A stretch of DNA of 64,000 bases from Helopsaltes ochotensis (taxonomy: Eukaryota; Chordata; Aves; Passeriformes; Locustellidae). Numbering within the stretch: the first letter of the stretch is position 1; each line of letters starts with the position of its first letter. Of this stretch, positions 37,301-49,872 are shown in pieces. The DNA lies in NCBI GenBank assembly GCA_013400155.1, contig VXBM01000009.1, forward strand, positions 945,322 to 1,009,321. The letters run 5' to 3'. Under the pieces are notes generated by a model, which saw only the letters and a program-made list of their open reading frames with translations, was not told the DNA's origin and ran no database searches. Position numbers and translations under genes: made by a program.

Positions 37301-40245
37301 TTTAACTTCTCAAATTAAGGCAATCAAAGGCTGAAATTGCAAGGCAGTTCATATAGACAGTGAATTCAGTGGAGGAGTTTAGAAAGCTGCAATTTTTTAA
37401 GACAGAGCACTTGGCAGTATCTATGCTGGACTAGATACAGGATGAAGGGCCAGATCCCTTTCGTCCATATCCTATCACTGGCTGGCTTGGTTTTTGCTGT
37501 TGCCTTCTGTAAAAACACAGCTCATTTATACTGGAATATTAATGACTTTGCCTTTCCTTAACCAGCCATGTAATTAACCCATTAGTCCTGTAAAACGACC
37601 AATAAAGCACAGGAGGAAATTTGCTTCTTTCTAAAATTAATTGCTATATGTTATAATGTTATATCACACTTCTTAAATCCTGCAAAATTGGCAACTGTCA
37701 TTAATTTACAGTTAGTTACTTCGCTACACTTACAGTGAAGCCTGAGACAATGACTACTTTCACAAACTCTTAACTCACGTGCTTATGCATATTTCAGTAG
37801 AGTTTATCCCTGTTAAATGTTGGGAATATGCTTCAAAAAACACAAAAGCAAGCTTCAGCTCTTACTGACTTTTAATACTTAGGGATCAGAACCTGCACTC
37901 ATCAAAATGAGGAGTTTTTTTAATGAATAAGAATTAATTGTCAAAATAGAGCGAACCAGGGATACCTTATGAGAAGTAGGTTTGTTTATACAATATCTGA
38001 GGCATTGACATACAGTTTTAATGCATGGAGTAAGATGTTAGGCTTAGAAATCTTTTCACTAGTTTCTCACATTTATGATGAAAATTCATCTCTCTAGTAT
38101 TGTTCAAAAAGATAAGTGATATCATTATACTAAATGTCACATTCATTATATGCAGGAAAGAGTGTACTGAAAAAGGTCAATTTGTCTGCAGGGTTCCACT
38201 TTTACTGTATATACCCAATTGTCATAATGTTTAACGACTGCATTTTTTACAAATTGTCAAACAGGTTTTGTTCCCATCACACATTAAACATGAACTATGT
38301 TCAGGATGGGCTTCACTCAAAACACTGTTTTCACTGTTAAGATGTGATTAAGAAGGTACAAAACCTCTCAGCCTCATCAAAACAGTCAAAGTTATTTGCA
38401 TACTGCTTTTCCAGTTCTTTACAATAACATGACTGCATCCAATCATATGAAAGACACGGGTGGACCTTTTTAGTCATATTAGCACCAATTATAACCTTTA
38501 CCAAAATATTTTCTCCTGAGTGAAATTTTTCTATTAGCCTAGCAATAGAAGAATTCTTTCTGAAGCTCTTTCACTCTGAAAAAAAGGATTTTCTGAATTC
38601 AGTCAACCATGTGAGTTTCTTTCATGCAGATTGTTTAAAATATGCTACTAACTAGTTGATACTTATGGCATATGCATATTCAGCAGCGCTGTACAATTCT
38701 ATTTTGGCTCACTGATTGGTTGACTAGAATTTTTATAAACACAGGATGGGGAAATCAGAGAGTTCTGAAGATAGCACATAGAATGGCATTTGTGAAATCA
38801 CAAATATAGACATCAGCAGTACAGATATTTTCATGTTAGCTAGTTGTCAAGACTTTTTCACAGTGAGTGGAGTAAAATTGGCACTTTCAAAGCATGAGTC
38901 ATCTCATCCTAAAATAGATGATTAAAATAGGTCAGATGAATCACTATATATTGCTCTCTATTGACCTTGAAAAGAGCATTGGGTTACTAGACAGAGCGTA
39001 CACATATAAACTGCAGAACACATGAAGCTGGGTGAGAGGGAAACAAACCAGGATACCTCTGGAAACAATATTTTCACTACCAGATTTATGAGCAGGTATG
39101 AGAATAGTAGACTAATATTTCTTAAGGGAAAAAAAAATCAAAGTAAGGTTGTTTGCATCTTTATGGTAAATAAGCTAAAAGAGAGTATATGTGATTTAAA
39201 GGGATGCTCTATCTCTCTGTGTAAAGCATTTGGATACAAAAGTAAATTCCTGGCTCTAGATGGTAGATAAATTCTTTGAAATATTATCATAGTGTTTCAG
39301 TACACCATAACCATATATATTGAAATCAAATGTCTTTTGAGCTTCAATACCAAGACATAGTAGAGAAAATGGTTCATTTCAGAAAATGCAACTACAAGAT
39401 TAGAAACACACTTTCATTTGGAAAATTCTGTTTAGGTGATAAATGGCTTTGCAGTAATCTACAAATTCTTCCAATGGAATGAAAATGTAATCTGTAAACA
39501 GGTACTGAAGTTTTGACTGAGGAAAGTCATAACTGACCCTTAAATTGCAACTACAAAATTCTTACATAGAATGCTTTAGCCTCTTCAAGCATCACCTTCC
39601 ATTAATTTACTCTTGTGCAGACTCCCACAAGGGCACTTTCTTGAAAATCAAAATCCAAAATATCATTCATCCTGACATATCTGCACGGCTTTATCCCCAA
39701 ACTATCAGAATAGAAACAGAAAGAGTAAAGGCAGCATTATATGTCTGTGCTATGCCTTTTTCCATCTTATCTCTGTATGACCTTCAGGTGGACTTGAAGT
39801 CTGCATTCAATATAGATTGAGCTTTTTCTGGCTTTACTTCACCTTCAATTTACTTGTCATGATGTACTACACTGTTAACAACATTTGCTGCTTTGCTACA
39901 AATGAAGACCAAACTATTTCAAATCTGCCTGACTATAATAGACCTCCTCAACTCAGATTTAAATAAAACTGTACTAAATCTGGTTTTCCTAAGACAAACA
40001 ATCTGCTGCCAGTTTTTTTAAGTCAAAAGGTGTTAAATCCACTCATTACCTTTGAAACACATTCCTAAGAGTTTAAAATGAATTGAGGCAAGCAGTGTTA
40101 TAAATTCTTCAGCAGCTCTTTACTTCCAGGAATTGTATAACTATGGCAAATTCTACAAGTTTTCTGAGCTTGTGTATACATTAAAGAGATAAGTAGTGTA
40201 ACTTTGTAACTACTTAGGAAAAAAACTTAACAGAAAATAGAATTT
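34347..40245. other. Long AT-rich stretch without recognised features
   Basis: About 5.9 kb of very AT-rich sequence with no element or exon recognised. It holds an A16 run (36320-36335). The part at about 36600-36900 is dense in TAATTA/ATTA-type words and looks less random than its surroundings, but conservation cannot be judged from one sequence. Longest frames are 90 and 91 codons (34729-35001 minus, 39545-39820 plus), unconvincing. Confidence 0.5.
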
Positions 40246-40250
40246 CTAGG

Positions 40251-41165
40251 TGTTCTGGTTTTGTCTGTGTTAGTAAATTTTCTTTCTCATACATGGTACA
40301 GGGCAGTGGGTGTGGGATTTAGCACTAGAATAATGTTGGTAACACACTTATGTTTTAGTTGTTGCTTTTAGTGCTTACTCTAAGTGAGGACTTTTCAGTT
40401 TCCCATGCTCTGCCAGTGAGGAGGGCACAAGATACTGGGAGGCAGCACAGCCAGGACAGCTGAACTGAACTGGCCACAGGGACATTCCACAACACAGAGC
40501 ATCCTCTCAGTGTATGAACTGGGGGTGGGCTGGGCATAGGTCAGTGGGTGGTGAACAACTGCACTGTGCAGCACTTGCTCTCTTGGGTTTTCTTCCTCTC
40601 TCTCTCTTTTTGTCTCTTGTGGACTGTTCAGCACACAAGAACCATGCAGAACACTCGGTGAGGAGAAGGATCAAAAGAGGGCTTGACTTTATTCTCTCTT
40701 TCTTATATACAGCTCAGACCCATGCCAGGGATTGGACGAGAGTGTGGCCACCTCTCCAACTCCACTGGCCCAATTGACAGTCAATCAAGTGTTTTTACAT
40801 CCGAGTGTACATGATATTTACCAAATACATTTCCCAAACAAACCCTATCTACAGATACCACCAGCTTGGGAAAAGGCAAAGCACTACCTAACATTGAGAA
40901 AACTGACTCCATTCTAATAACTAAGAAACACATCAGAAAGGCTGCAAAAATCAGGACAACAGTCTCTCTTTTCATCATCATCATAATCATACTAATCATC
41001 ACTATTAGTGTATTTTATTTCAATTGCTAAATTGTTCTTATCTCAATCCATAACATTCACCTTTTACTTTTTTTTCTCAGATTCTTCTCACCATCCCACT
41101 GTGAAAAGGAGAGTGAGCAAGCAGCTGTGTGGTACTTAGTTTCCAATTGGATTTAAACCATGACA
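40251..41165 (+). mobile_element. Solo LTR of an avian ERVL, interrupted by another LTR
   Basis: Begins tgttctggttttgtctgtgt and ends ttggatttaaaccatgaca, the termini of the common avian ERVL LTR. The 5-bp sequence ctagg stands on both sides (40246-40250 and 41166-41170): a perfect target-site duplication of the length expected for ERVL. Inside, in order: the U3 block with gttggtaacacacttatgtt, a ggaggcacaggacagctga-like block (40440-40470), a ct-rich run, a degenerate ATC/ATT tract (40970-41010), ttatttcaattgctaaattg, and the agtgagcaagcagctgtgtg block near the 3' end. A 344-bp LTR plus its 6-bp duplication interrupts it, leaving about 565 bp of ERVL LTR. No internal ERVL genes remain, so it arose by LTR-LTR recombination. 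Confidence 0.93.
40618..40961 (-). mobile_element. Solo LTR, class II (ERVK-like), nested, minus strand
   Basis: Sits inside the ERVL LTR. The 6-bp sequence gtctct flanks it exactly (40612-40617 and 40962-40967), a duplication length usual for class II (ERVK/alpharetrovirus-like) elements. The insert has TG...CA ends in its own orientation (TGTTGTCCTG ... CAGTCCACA, minus). On the minus strand it carries a GTTGGAGAGGTGGC block (40747-40760), a TATATAAG box (40702-40709) and AATAAA (40688-40693), followed by about 70 bases of R/U5. The same plan and the same 14-bp block occur in the LTR at 49.6 kb, showing both belong to one family. No proviral genes are present. It is younger than the host LTR. 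Confidence 0.92.
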
Positions 41166-41170
41166 CTAGG

Positions 41171-44100
41171 TTACAAAATTGTTTACAAATTGGGAAAAAA
41201 TCTGCCAAATAACTGTGAAGTTGAGAGAAAGTGAAAACATTTGATCCCCATATTTCCAGCTATTTTCTGGCTGAAAAGAGAAAGGAAAAAAAGGAATATG
41301 TCATCAGAAATGGTATTTCAGCTCTTAGAATTTCTGTAATCAGTTTTTTTTTAAAAAGAGTTAATATAATTTTTAAAAAAACTATTTAAAAAACCCTCTT
41401 CTTATAGTAATTATTATCCTTGGTCCATCTTAGTTGGCTGTTTTGGTAATACAGGCCTAAAAAAGCCAAGCATAAGTGCTAGATAGAGGAATCCAGACCC
41501 ATATTTCATCATAAGAACAATATTGTCTTTATCTCTCCTCTTCATACCAGTGATCTTTTTGCTCTCCATGTCTACATCTTCTCTTGCTCTCCAAAGTGTA
41601 CGTTGTGGACATTGTAAGGATTGGTGTCATGAGAACATGACTCCTATATTGTCTTTAAAATGCACCTGTATAATGTATATGTATATGCTTGAATTTTTAT
41701 CCACATTGCCCTAAACTGAATTTTAACACTCCAATCTCACAAATTTTCACTGTATTCATGCAAAGACAACCATGATTATTTGATCAAAATACAAACAATA
41801 TATGTTTTATTCTTATAAGAAAGTTTAGGTTTTTATTGCAGCTAGTCCCAGAAACCTTCCCTTTCTCCATTACTTGTTTAAGCATGAGTTTTATTAATTA
41901 TTGTCCTTCATTTACTGATGTCAATACCATTTATTTATGTTTCAGCTCAATGAAATACCAAAGCAGATACTCTCCCAAAAACATCAAACTTGTGAGTTCC
42001 ATTAAACCCAAGGATGATAAACTAATGCAAAGGAAACTCGAAGAGGGTTACACCTCTGAGAACAGCTGATTGCAGATAGTGGCACTTATTTTCCATTAAA
42101 AGAACAAAACAAAAAAGAAGGCTTTTTGACAAAAGTAAACTTCACAAGTAAGATCTGTTGTTTTTTCTTCATGAAAACACCATTCATAAAAGAAAAAAAA
42201 AAAAAAGGAATGAAAATAAAATCCAAAAAATTTTCTAAATTAAACAGAAAAGAAAAAAAAGTTGTTACAAATGATACTTTTAATAAGGATGACAGTCCAG
42301 CTTTTTTTCCAGAACATGTCCTTTTATTAACAGGTATTTGGAGAAATACTTTATTAAAATATTAGCTTTTTAAGGTTTTATTTTCATTTCATTAAAATAA
42401 TATTCAATTATTTCAAATGTATTTATCCCCATATTTTAAAGGAAAATAAAACTAGAAGTACCGTCTGGAATTCTTGCCTTCTTCTTCCTTTATCAAGGAC
42501 AAGTAAAAAAGTGGAGAATATGAGGGGGAAAACTATTTGTTTACTCCTTATGCTTAAAAAAAGTTTAAATACCTCTGTTGAAATTCAAACAGTGAGATGT
42601 TTCTGTTTTGTCGATTCTACTCCCATTTTTCTTTTTTTTAGTTTTACTTTAAAAAAAAAGAGGTTGTACCACAGAAAGAACTAGCTATTGAAAAGTAGGA
42701 CAAATAAGCCACTATTTATTAGCTCACATTATTACCTCACAAGAGGTATTTCTCTTTAAGGAATCCCCCCTTCTCTGGTAGCCCAGGGCTGGATATCATG
42801 AAATGTTATTTATAGCTCTGCTGTATCACTCAATAAATTAAAATAACTAATTCACATAATTCTACTACCTTTTGAGAAGAATTGTCATTATCTATTTTTA
42901 ATAACCACCTGTTGTGCTGAACACACAGAAGATATACATGTACCAGAAGAAAAGTTGTCTGTAGAAACTGGAGGTAAGCACTTTTCCCCTATTATCTTGA
43001 CTAAGGAGCCTTTCATTGTATTTCCAATCCTTATCCAGTTGTGAAAAGGAGTGACAGAAGGACTTTGGTGGGCACCTGGCATACAGCCAGGGTCAACCCA
43101 ACCACAGTATATTTTAAGGACTATGCCACTGAAGCACCTTTGTACATAAAAAAACCCCCAGACAACCAGAGTCGGTCCTCACACAAGGATAAAATGTTAT
43201 CCAAAGTACAGAACTGCTTCCACGTTCTCATAGGAACAGCTGCAAGCATCAGAAAAAAACAAAAAGCCTAAGAGGTTTCTTACGAGGTGTACTCCTTTAT
43301 CTGTCCTTTCACCTTAGCCAAATACACACCCTTGATGATCTGAAGGTAAGACATCAGTTTAGAACGTGCATTTGGATGTGTTCAACTGCGGAACTGAACA
43401 TTAGCAGTCTGGTTTGAAAGCCGTATTTAAAACTGTGGCCACATGCTTATGCAAGAAAACAATACTGAAAGAAAATATTGCTCCATGAGTTGTTTTCATG
43501 TGCAATTGATTTGTTTTTAGAGGGTTGAATTTGGGTTGTCTTTGGTGTAAGTAAAAGTTGAAAGGTAGGGAGGACTCGGGGATTCCTCCTGTATGTGCAC
43601 TCCCCCAAGGAGCGTAACACATCTGGCTTTAAAAATGAGGATGAGAAAGTTGATCTGAGCATTTTCCACAATCACCTGTCCTACCCATGTTCTACTCAAC
43701 CAGTATAAATGGTATATATTCATTATTCTGTCTGCATGTATCACTTGACTATAAATCAATAAACTTGAACTACTAGAATTCTAACGTATTATTATCATTA
43801 TATATAAATTTCTTTGTGTAGTCATGTACACAGCATGTCTGACAATGCAAAACAGAGAGAGAAGAATATCTTTTTTTATATTATTGGATGTTTTGCCACC
43901 ATTTGATTAGGTCAAGGATCAGGTCCTTTTTATAGAGTGCTGTTAAGTGAAGGGTTGAAGTCTTATACGGTTTAGTTGCTGAGAGACATCTACTTGGATA
44001 GGACATCACTTCTTTCTTATTCTCACAGCATTAAAATATTTATCAAAAGGAATTCTTCACAGTAAGGTAGTACCTGAGTTAAAGCTTTACCATATGTCCA

Positions 44101-47100
44101 GCATATCAACTTTCCCATGCATAACTCTAGTGCAAATTGAATAGTATTGTTGGATGCTGAAAGTTTCTAGAGCATAGTGTATCAAATACTAATTCCTTAT
44201 GTTAAGTCATGTTGTTTGCTGATGGTTTTGGAATCAATTGTTGGGAAGAAATTAAATGTATCAAAACAAGGAAGTATTCTTTAAAAAGGAAAAATGAAGA
44301 ATTTTTATGTCATTTGTTTTTGACAACAAAACTGAAAAGAATTAATATCTTTCTAGGATCTGGATATCTTTATCATAGAAATTCCAAGTCAAATAAAATC
44401 AAAGGCAGTTTTTCCACAAGCTCACCAAGAAGTTTTTCATTGAAATGTTGGTATGCCTTTCTACGGCATTTTGATAACAGGAGGGATTTGAGCAACTCAG
44501 AAATGAAATGAAAGAAAGAATGAATATACATATTTATCTAAGGAAACAGGCAAGATATCTTTGACAGAAAAAAGTCCTGACATACCCTCAAAGATTTATA
44601 TGTGAATGGAAAGTATGGGCGATTTGAAATTGAAGAGACAATTATAATTTATTTGGTCAAAAAACTAGAAAAAGTATATGAAATACACAATCCTGCACAC
44701 TATACCTGTCAATTAAAAATAAAACCAGCATATTCTATTGCAGAAGTATTTAATAGCAAAAGACAATCAAAGCTGAATAGTTCCATGTATCCTTCTTAAT
44801 GATAGTAATTAATTTATTTCCTTTTTTTTCATAACAAAGGACCTAGTGCTTTGAAAGGAAGGCAAACAAATTAGAACCAACACTGGAGGGTCCACAGAAT
44901 AGTATTTAAAAAAAAGCTGCACTTTAGTATCCACTTGGACTCAGCAATCATCACTGTAAATTAGGTTAAATGTCAATGAAAATTTCAAGGTGGTATAAGC
45001 TTCACCATAGTTTCTGTTTAATGTTTTTAACAGCAGCTCATTTGAATCTTAGTAACAGTTTATCTATGCATATATCATTATAGAAGGAATGCAAAACACA
45101 GACCTTCTAGAAGCCTTATGTTTGATCTGGTGCAATACTGTTTCAGAGTTCAGTGGAAATGCTGGCATTGCGATACGGACACCAAGAATGAGGTCAGTAA
45201 GGAGTCCCTACATCCCCACAGGTTATATTGTCAGAGAAATGCAAAGAAACTAAAGAGAAGAAATCATGGCATACAGTTAGCACATTCCAAAGCTTTCCAT
45301 TTCCAGAACTATCTTTGCATGATTCGACTCATCGTCACATGTCTGCCATTGAAGGAAAAAATACCCACTGAACTATAGGACACATTTAGTGATTCAAAGG
45401 AAATATTAATATCCATGTAAATTCTCCAGTTTTTGAAGTCATGCAATAGTGTTTTTGTTTGTGGGGTTTTTTTAGTTCCTTCCACCAAAGCAATTAAGTC
45501 TGACATCTAAGCAACTTTTTTCAGAAATACACATTACTAGCCAGAGGAGCAAGTACATTCAGCCACAGAACTGTTCTGGATGAATAGATGTTTTTCTCTA
45601 TAACAACAAAGTCTATTCCAGAAAAATATATTCTCATGCCGGAAATAAATTTTCCCTCTCTGGCCTCTTGTTACCTGCTCTCTCACTAAATCTCTTCTTC
45701 TCTCTGTAGCTCACCAGCTCTCTAATTTACCTCTCATTGTGCCATGGTTGATTGAGAAAAACACTTAAACTGATGCATTTCAACTGTAGTCCTGCTTCTA
45801 CATCCTTCAGGAAGCTCAGTAAATCACTCAGCCTTGCCCTCGTCTTCTGGAGGTCCTCAGTTCAGCTCCATACAAAATAGTTATCGCTCAGCTCCCACCA
45901 CTTTCCCCTGCAATCTCTTCAGAGAACTTAAAGAATTCTTTTTAGGTAATAAATCCAGAGAATAAACAAACAAATCACTACATCAAATAATTTTCACCCT
46001 TTCTACCTAGGTAAGCAATTCACACCTCAGAAGATTTCCCCACTCTATTTCTAGGATCTATTTCTACCTTTGGATCCACAGTGCTTGACAAAGACAGCAG
46101 ACAGAGCTTTCCCAGTTGGAGTACAAATTGGTTTTATAGACAATACCTAGCAAGTTTTCACTCTTTGGAACACATATACTTAAGATCTCTACTATCATCT
46201 GTTCTAAGACAGTCATATCCTAGTTTTGGCCTGTCAGGTATACACACTGGAGGGAGGGAATAATGAAGTTATCATTGTTCATTTCATGCTGCCTCAATAA
46301 AAAGAAATTCAAAATTATTAGGCCAGAACAATTCCTGTTACTATGATTGTTTTAATCTCAGCTCAGTTGAAAATATTTCTAAGAGACTTTCACCTTGCAG
46401 TTATGTAATCAACCAAAACACAGCTTTTCCAAGGACCTTGATGCACTGTTGTGTAAATATATGAAAATATTGATCCTGCTCCAGGCAGGGAAATGCACGG
46501 TGGGAAAGGAAGGCTTAGAACCAGGTGTCATGGATTCCCCTCACATCCTGTCTTCTCACACTCCATACAAATACATTCATCTGTGAGAGTGGCAGCAAGC
46601 CTTTCCCGAAAAAGGGATAAGTCAATTTATTTTTTTTTAATATGCTTGGCTGTCAAGTAGAGTGTGTAAATAAGGAACGTTGCATGCAGCTTTAAATTTA
46701 GCAAAAGGCAGGAAGAAGCTGAGGTAGCAATAATTTTAGAGATTATAATAACATGATAAGCTTGATATTTACGGTACTACAAGGAAGTACTTTGGCTGGC
46801 TGGTGTGTAGTTCAACTGTGCAGCTTGTGTGACCAGGCAAATTCTGGATCTTGCAAGCAATGATCATTTACTTGGTCTATATAGCCCAAGATCTTACTAT
46901 GGAGGCTTCCTGCAAATGACGATAAATGAAGGTGCTTTGCTTTGAAGTTTTTCATGCATTTCACATGTGGAGAAGGAAAATAAGAAAAAGATATGAGGAA
47001 TCATCAAGATTAACTGTTTTGGAAACAGAGATAAATTCAGCCTCTCAGAAGTGATGCAGGAGCAGGTGATGATTGCTGCACATGCATTCAGCATCAAAAG

Positions 47101-47663
47101 TGGTTGTTGAAGACTTTATGTAAGAGATTTGTTCTAGGCCTGAGAATACGGGTTTCCATAAGCTGGTTAAAGACTGGTCTCCTGTTTGTTTTCCATAGAA
47201 GTTTCAGCTTCTTTATTATATATAGAAAAATGAAAACATAAATTCATGTGTAATGTGCAAATGTTTACAAAATCAGGTCCTAAAAATATCTGCCTAGATC
47301 TTTTGTCATAAATATTCTACTGAAGAAACAGATATATCAATTTTATAAATAATAGAAATATTAGGTTCCAAACATATACAATGTGATCTGTATATCGGTC
47401 TTGTTGAAATTTCAGAAAATTCTGTCACTAACTTCAGTTTCCAAACAACTGCATGCTGAAAATATCAAATATATGCTCTGAGAGCAGAGAAGAGCAAAGG
47501 AATCCAAAAATACTGAAATTCATATTTAAAAAAATCAGTTGGCAAAGACAAGAGGACAAAATACCTGTCAAAACACACTGAAGAAGGCAAGGAGAATCCA
47601 TTCACAACTTTAAATCAATGCACAGGTTTTTTAGATCATGAATTCTAAAGAAGTTCATAGCAT
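41171..47663. other. Long AT-rich stretch without recognised features
   Basis: About 6.5 kb read on both strands. Apart from A-rich runs at 42187-42201 and 42249-42260 and a pyrimidine-rich part at 45650-45730, no element or exon was recognised. Frames up to 100 codons (44209-44511, plus) have no family look. Confidence 0.5.
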
Positions 47664-47706
47664 TTCTAATTGTCTTTTGACAATTGATTCTAATTTGTCT
47701 TTTGAC
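47664..47706. repeat. Direct repeat of 18-19 bp at 24-bp spacing
   Basis: ttctaattgtcttttgac (47664-47681) recurs as ttctaatttgtcttttgac (47688-47706), one base longer. Confidence 0.9.
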
Positions 47707-49583
47707 TTGTGCTGATTTGGCAATTACTATTTGATTTCAAAGGCTGATACTGTCTTCTCTTCCTAGGAAAATCATTTTTTTTCCTCATACCAGAAAAGCA
47801 CATTTCTAATATATTTATTCCATGTAGACATCGTTTTAAATGGTTGCACTTATAAATATCCTATATGATCCATCATTAACTCAGACCTTGCAAGAGTAAT
47901 AATTTATTCTAGACTCATCCAGAGCCTTTTAATTATGTTGGTGGTATAACAACATGTGGTAAAGATGTATAAAATATAAATGTTGCAAAAATTATCTGAA
48001 AGAAGAGATACCTTTAATGTCTGTATCCAAGCTCTTTTATGCTAAGAAGGATCCCACACATCTTTAGGAATCAATTTTTTTTTGCTAAAGCTAAGATTTT
48101 TATCACATTACCTTTTAAATATAAAAGTTTGCACTGATTTTTTTTTTTACATATAATGAATTTAATTTGAAGGTCTACGTGAAAGTTAGGACTTATAGAC
48201 ATTCTATTATTCCCTTAAAAAAAAAATTGCCACTGGAAAATGGCAAAGGTAATAAAAGAACATTTGCACCATGTGGTGTCAGATGTTAGCTTGTCGTGAA
48301 TCAAACTATACCACATGAACCACCCCACTGGTTCTCTGCCATTGTCTTGTACCGAAGTCACCTGCAATACAAGAATCATTTTTACAGAAAAGATGAGATG
48401 CGTCTCTCCTATTTTTACATACTTACAAGTCAGATGTTGGAGTGAGTCACTCCAAGATGAATAAAGAAAAATGGGGGAAAGGTAAAATATATACATATTT
48501 AAAGAGAGGTTCATCTGACCTATTTTAGACCTCTAAATATTTCTCCTTCCAGGATACTTGCTGTTAGTAAGCACTTAGGAGAGGTGTAAAGAGTCTAGGA
48601 AGTTAGGCACTGCAGCTAGGAATATAAAAATGTGGCAGTGCTGCTGGTGAGTCTCTGAGTCCCAAAGCTGGGGAAGTTTCAAATACTTCCAAATATCAGG
48701 GAAGTTTCAAAAAAGTGAAAAAGTGGGAAAAGTGTATCTCAAATGAATGGAGGCCCCTGAAGACATGGGAAGGTCTGAGCTAAGCTGGTTGGTGAGCAGA
48801 GGTACCATGAGCTGTAACACCTGTCTGCTCCCAACCTTGTCCTCACTCCGCTCTTCTTGCTGGTTTAAAACAACAAATGTAGTCCATGGCCAGTTTGAAA
48901 ACAACTACTATAAATAACCCTAATTTTACTCTTCCTAGAGTTATTTTGGAATGTTTATACTTTGGATACAATTTTGGTTATAACTAAAGACTACAGTAGT
49001 AGTAGTAGAATTGTCATTATTCTGTAGATGTATATGTATGCTGCAATGGATTTCTCCCTCAGATGTAAGAAACTGGGAAGTGTGTTGGGGTGAGAGCCCT
49101 CACTAAGGTAAGATCTCTTGTTATTTGAATGAGAGAAGGACATTTTAGGCTTAAATTTTTAAATATAACTATAAAATAAAAGCCGTGAACTCAGCATCTT
49201 CCATACACCGTAAGGTTAAAATTACTTGTCTTTCCAAAAATTATACAAAGAAACTTGCATGATTCTGAACAGTTTTAAGGATGTGATTAATTTGATGTGC
49301 TTCCTACAATCTTGACCTTTGAAGTGGCTGGTTGCATAGTTTGTATCACTTGTTACTGTTGCACATCTTATGACATTACAATTATATTTCCTAGGTCTTC
49401 ATTAAAGTGCGTTGTGAAAAAAAAAGCAAAATTTCAAATTTTCTATTTTTCAGATCCTCCATCCAGAAAAGCAGACCACTATCAACTCTACCTTTTTTCA
49501 TTTTTAGAGAAATTTTCAAAACAAACAAACAAACAAAAATTATTACCTTTTTTTAATTCTTTAAATTGAATAGTTTGAAAATG
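47707..49583. other. AT-rich non-coding DNA
   Basis: Nothing recognised. It includes a short TAG run (49001-49013) and an AAAC run (49519-49538). A partial repeat of gggaagtttcaaa occurs at 48672 and 48700. Confidence 0.5.
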
Positions 49584-49589
49584 TAATTC

Positions 49590-49866
49590 TCCCTGTTTTT
49601 GTAAGCCTTCTGATGTTTACATTTTTGTAATGGAGTTTCTCACTCCTGTTCATGTAAATAATGATTGTTTTTCATACTTTTATGGAGGAGGAGACAATTG
49701 ATAGACTGTTAGTTTGACCAGTGTGGTTGGAGAGGTGGCAATTTCATCGTTCATGGTCACTTTTAGAATTCTATAAATGTCGAGTTTTGTGAATAAACTG
49801 CCCTTCTTTTTTTGCCTTAGACGTCTCAGCGTGTGAGTGTAGTTCATTCCATGCCCTATTTTGACA
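49590..49866 (+). mobile_element. Solo LTR, class II (ERVK-like), related to the nested copy
   Basis: Shares its whole plan with the LTR at 40618-40961 (opposite strand): an early U3 block (tttttgtaagccttctgatg, then aatggagtttctc), the identical 14-bp gttggagaggtggc (49726-49739), a TATAAAT box (49772-49778), AATAAA (49792-49797), and 69 bases from there to the 3' end against 70 in the nested copy. The 6-bp sequence taattc stands on both sides (49584-49589 and 49867-49872), supporting these limits. The 3' end is CA as expected; the 5' end is TC instead of TG and about 60 bases of U3 are missing compared with the sibling, so it is older or more eroded. No internal genes. Confidence 0.82.
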
Positions 49867-49872
49867 TAATTC

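Noticed and set aside
46080..46263. Possible LTR or promoter with a minus-strand TATAAAA
   Set aside because: No polyadenylation signal, termini or repeat copy found.
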